A stretch of DNA of 64,000 nucleotides from the NCBI RefSeq assembly GCF_900155525.1, contig NZ_LT706940.1:55689-119688 (forward strand), read 5' to 3'. Of this stretch, positions 61,097 to 64,000 are shown in pieces. The translations under genes were made by a program, and so were the position numbers. The notes beneath the pieces were generated by a model. It worked only from the letters and a program-made list of their open reading frames with translations. It was not told the origin of the DNA and searched no databases. Position 1 is the stretch's first letter, and each line of letters opens with the position of its first letter. The stretch comes from Mailhella massiliensis (GTDB lineage: Bacteria; Desulfobacterota; Desulfovibrionia; Desulfovibrionales; Desulfovibrionaceae).

Positions 61097-62299
61097 CTAG
61101 GTTCATCTCGCTGTGGTTCATCACCCGCAAGGCTGTGACCGGAAGACCATGGCTGTTCACCTATACTTTTCTCGGCTCCATCATGCTGCTCGGCGGCCTG
61201 ACCAGCGCCTCCCCTGCGGCGGTCATCGGCTGGAGCATCCTGTACGGCGTCTGCGACGTATGCGGTTATAAGAAAGGCGACGGCTACCCCACCATGATGG
61301 TGTTCGGCATCGTCTACGCCGCACAGGTGGGCATGTCTCTCATTCCCTTCAAGCAAACAGCTCTTACCGTGATGGGTGCTTACGAAACCATGGCGGGAAC
61401 GCATATCGACTACGCCAAGTACATGCTTATCGCCCTGGTCGCCTGCGCCCTGTGCTCCCTGCTGTTTCTGCTCATCGGCAAGTACATCTTCCGTCCCGAC
61501 GTGAGTAAGCTGGCCAACCTCGACGCCGGAAAGCTCGACACGGAACAGAGCCTGAGTCTCTCTTCCGTACAGAAACTGGTGCTCGGATTTCTCTTCGCCC
61601 TGGTGGCCCTGCTGCTCATCCCCGCCTTCCTGCCCAAGGATCTGGCCGTTGTCCGCTTCCTCAAGAGCATAGGCAACACCGGCATCTGCATGTTCCTCGT
61701 GGGCCTCATGTGCTTCATCAGGGTTGACGGCAAACCTCTGCTCCGCTTCAAGGCCATGGTGGACGACGGTGTGGCCTGGGGCATCATCTTCATTCTCGCT
61801 CTGGTTCAGCCCCTCTCCGGCGTCATGGCCAAGCCTGAAAGCGGCATCACCTCCTTCCTCATGACCATGCTCGAACCTCTGTTCGGTTCCGGCTCCCCGC
61901 TGTTCTTTGCCGTGTGCATGGGCCTTCTGGCTACCATTCTCACTCAGTTCATCAATAACGGCGCCGTGGGCGTGGCCCTTATGCCCGTCATCTTCAGCTA
62001 TTGTTCCAATATGAATGTCGGGCCGGAGCTGCCTGTCATCATGGTGGTCATGGGCGTGCATCTGGCCTTCCTCACTCCTGCCGCCAGCTCCAGCGCCGCA
62101 CTGCTGCACGGCAACGAATGGGCCAGCTCCAGAAGCATCTGGAAATCCTCTCCCATCGTCATCCTGCTCTCCTGGATACTGATAAGCGCCGTCACCGCCA
62201 TTCTCGGCTCCGTGCTCTTCTGATTCTCCCGCTCCAAAAGAGTCTCTCAGAGCCTACGGATCTTCAGCGCGGAGAACTGCCTCCTCTCCACGCTTCAGA

Positions 62300-62340
62300 G
62301 CGCTCCGCTTCGCCCCCGCGAAACGGAGCGCTTTCTCTTC
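62300..62340 (+). terminator. Terminator after the split permease gene
   Basis: AGCGCTCCG / CGGAGCGCT stem with a 16-base loop, then TTCTCTTCCCTCC. Confidence 0.65.
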
Positions 62341-62441
62341 CCTCCCTTTCTTGCCCGGCCGGGACATCCCTGCTACCATCAACGGGCGTCAAAAGGCCCG
62401 TCTTCTCCGGCTGCGCCGGTCCGACACCGCAAGGATATCCC

Positions 62442-63167
62442 ATGCCCTCTCCTTCTGCCTCCCTCAAGAAAAACGTCTCTCCCCAGGCTGACTACATGCC
62501 CTTCGCCGTGCCCGTGGTACAGGGGAAAGTGGACGCGTCTTCCTCCGTATGGAAGGAAATTCAGCGCGAAGGTACAAGGTTCGTCTGTCCCGCGGGAAGC
62601 CTCATCGATCTTTCCGGCGAACGGCTCTTCGACATGTATTTTCTGGAAAAGGGAAGCGTGCGCATTCTCTTCGATACGCTCGACGGCAGGCACCGGGCCC
62701 TCATGACCTTCGAACCCGGCGGCATCTTCAACCTTGCCTGCGCCCTGACGCACCAGAATGCCTCCGGTCTGTATCACTGCGTGGAGGAAAGCACCGTCTG
62801 GAGGATTCCCGGAGCCGTCCTTCGGAACGAACAGGCCGTCACCTCCAGTCCTGCTCTCGCCGCCTACGCCCTGCGCCAGATGGGCACCGTGGCGCTCATC
62901 CACAGCACCTTTCTTTCCGACATGCTCATGGACGACTTCTCCATCCGTTTCTGCCGCTACCTCGTCTCCCTTTCCGTACGGCACGGCGGCACGGAGTTTC
63001 CCCTCGGCCTCACGCAGGAACGCTGCGCCGCCATGCTCGGCGTGCACAGGGCCACCCTGAGCAGAGCCATACAGTACCTGAAAGCTCAGGGAGTGCTGGA
63101 AAGCTTCCGGCGCGGAAAGGTTCGCATCCTCGACATGGAAAGACTCCGCCGCATGGCGGGAGCCTAG
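62442..63167 (+). CDS. Crp/Fnr-family transcriptional regulator
   Basis: A 241-residue regulator with a cNMP-binding-like beta-roll (about 45-145, FVCPAGSLIDLSGERLFDMYFLEKGSVRILF) and a C-terminal winged HTH (about 165-235, LTQERCAAMLGVHRATLSRAIQYLKAQGVLE). No N-terminal Cys set for an Fnr-type iron-sulfur cluster, so it probably senses a small molecule or heme. AAGGAT precedes ATG 62442. It ends in TAG inside the CTAG target of the second insertion sequence, so the protein is complete. It may regulate the adjacent reductase-transport genes. Confidence 0.92.
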   Translation: MPSPSASLKKNVSPQADYMPFAVPVVQGKVDASSSVWKEIQREGTRFVCPAGSLIDLSGERLFDMYFLEKGSVRILFDTLDGRHRALMTFEPGGIFNLACALTHQNASGLYHCVEESTVWRIPGAVLRNEQAVTSSPALAAYALRQMGTVALIHSTFLSDMLMDDFSIRFCRYLVSLSVRHGGTEFPLGLTQERCAAMLGVHRATLSRAIQYLKAQGVLESFRRGKVRILDMERLRRMAGA

Positions 63168-63997
63168 GTTCAGGACTCATTAAATATAAAAGATGACAAT
63201 GGCAGCGAGACAAATAGCCGAAAAGAACGTGTGGGCACAACGGTCATAACGCATGGCTATTCTGCGCCAATCCTTGAGTCGGCCGAACATGATTTCTATC
63301 TTGTGCCGCTGCTTATAAACCTCCTTGTCATAGGCCACCGGAGTTTTCCGGCTGTGTCTGCCGGGAATACACGGCGTGATTCCTTTACGGGACAAGGCAT
63401 GACGAAACCAGTCGGCATCATAGCCTCTATCCGCCAGAAGCTCCCCGGCCTGCGGCAGAGTATCAAGCAGGACAGCAGCGCCTTTGTAGTCGCTCACCTG
63501 ACCGCCGGACAGATGGAAGGCCAACGGTTGACCGAAGGCATTACAGACAGCGTGGAGTTTTGAATTCAGGCCGCCTTTTGTGCGTCCGATACATCGGGAA
63601 AGGCCCCTTTTTTCAGCAAACTTGCTGCTGTCCTGTGTGCCTTGAGATGTGTGGCATCAATCATCAAGCGTGTTGTGGAGCCGTTTTGCTCAACAAGCTC
63701 CGCAAAAATCCTGTTAAAGACACCCAATCGGCTCCAGCGGATAAAACGATTGTAGAGAGTTTTGTATGGTCCATACTCGCGCGGAGCATCTTTCCATTGC
63801 AGGCCGTGCTTGATGACATAGATAATGCCGCTGACGACACGCCTGTCATCGACTCTCGGAATGCCATGGGAACGAGGAAAGTAGCGTTTGATACGAGCAA
63901 TCTGTTCATGAGAAAGATAAAAAAGTTCCTTCATGGCATCCTCCCTATGCCGACAATAAGAACTTTTTACCCTTTTGGCAATTAATGAGTCCTGAGC
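63168..63997 (-). mobile_element. IS5-family insertion sequence, copy 2 (inverted relative to copy 1)
   Basis: 830 bp, opposite orientation to copy 1, with the same ends. The left target duplication CTAG is 63164-63167, overlapping the crp stop codon; the right one begins at 63998 (cta) and is cut by the window end. Confidence 0.95.
63180..63934 (-). CDS. IS5-family transposase, two frames (copy 2)
   Basis: Same two frames as copy 1 read on the minus strand: frame A 63934 to 63566, frame B ending at 63180, with the A6G4 slip run at 63604-63613. Both translated frames are residue-for-residue the same as in copy 1, pointing to recent transposition or gene conversion. Confidence 0.93.
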
Positions 63998-64000
63998 CTA

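Larger units (their letters stand above)
59923..62223 (+). pseudogene. DASS/SLC13-type anion permease, split by an insertion sequence
   Basis: N-terminal 114 residues (59923-60266) and the rest (61101-62223) are separated by the 830-bp element and its CTAG duplication. Removing 834 bases rejoins the frame exactly (...GLSRFISLWF...), giving an intact protein of 488 residues with about twelve hydrophobic helices. Mid and late blocks such as ATILTQFINNGAVGVALMPVIF and HLAFLTPAASSSAALLHGNEW resemble the conserved loops of divalent anion:sodium symporters. As it stands the gene should be inactive. AGGAG precedes ATG 59923. The mature substrate is unknown, perhaps export or exchange of the product made by the adjacent reductase. 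Confidence 0.85.

Noticed and set aside
60267..63997. Composite transposon carrying permease fragment and crp
   Set aside because: Each IS has its own CTAG flanks, and the outer flanks are unrelated; the permease rejoins perfectly without copy 1, so the contents are resident genes.

Overview
The window is GC-rich, densely coded DNA from an anaerobic Gram-negative bacterium, most probably a gut-type member of the Desulfovibrionaceae (Bilophila/Mailhella/Desulfovibrio group). The main support is an isethionate sulfite-lyase (IslA) operon with a fused TRAP transporter. Further support comes from hybrid cluster protein, sigma-54 control, a tatC-hisB-lipoprotein-hisA order, and LPS transport genes. 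This placement is inference from gene content; no 16S gene is present.

Layout. 1-2191: end of tatC, hisB, a lipoprotein and hisA. 2192-4593: long leader and the magnesium channel gene mgtE. 4653-12962: housekeeping and accessory genes (DMT permeases, B3/4-domain protein, tRNA-Ala(GGC), DarP-like protein, dgkA, rRNA methyltransferase, class V aminotransferase, TSUP permease). 12959-22059, all on the minus strand: isethionate catabolism in the transcription order dctP, dctQM (fused), islA, islB, an amidohydrolase-fold gene, then a PAS-AAA+-Fis sigma-54 activator gene. A -24/-12 promoter lies upstream of dctP, with three copies of the palindrome TATGC-N6-GCATA further upstream. The divergent gene at 23011 is a CoA-disulfide/persulfide reductase with a rhodanese domain. 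25062-41073: envelope and housekeeping genes (Kdo-transferase-like, a solitary tyrosine recombinase, galE, Wza-like exporter, GT8, kdsC-lptC-lptA-lptB, dciA-like, hcp, CYTH, rpsA, pseudouridine synthase). 41147-51548: pbpC with a giant alpha-2-macroglobulin, ebfC and dnaX.

51723-64000 is the second accessory block. A LysR gene diverges from a TAXI receptor gene, followed by a fused TRAP permease, an AprA/FrdA-like flavoprotein, a GltD-like NAD(P)H dehydrogenase with many Fe-S clusters, a DASS/SLC13-type permease and a Crp/Fnr regulator. I read this as an uptake-plus-reduction module for an unidentified organic acid. Two apparently identical 830-bp IS5-family elements lie here in opposite orientation. 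One splits the permease gene at a CTAG duplication, and precise removal restores the frame. The other sits directly after the crp stop codon and runs to the window end.

How the genes work together: isethionate would be imported by DctPQM and cleaved by IslA (radical installed by IslB) to acetaldehyde and sulfite. The sulfite would serve as terminal electron acceptor through enzymes encoded outside the window. Substrate-dependent expression probably runs through the sigma-54 activator acting on the dctP promoter.
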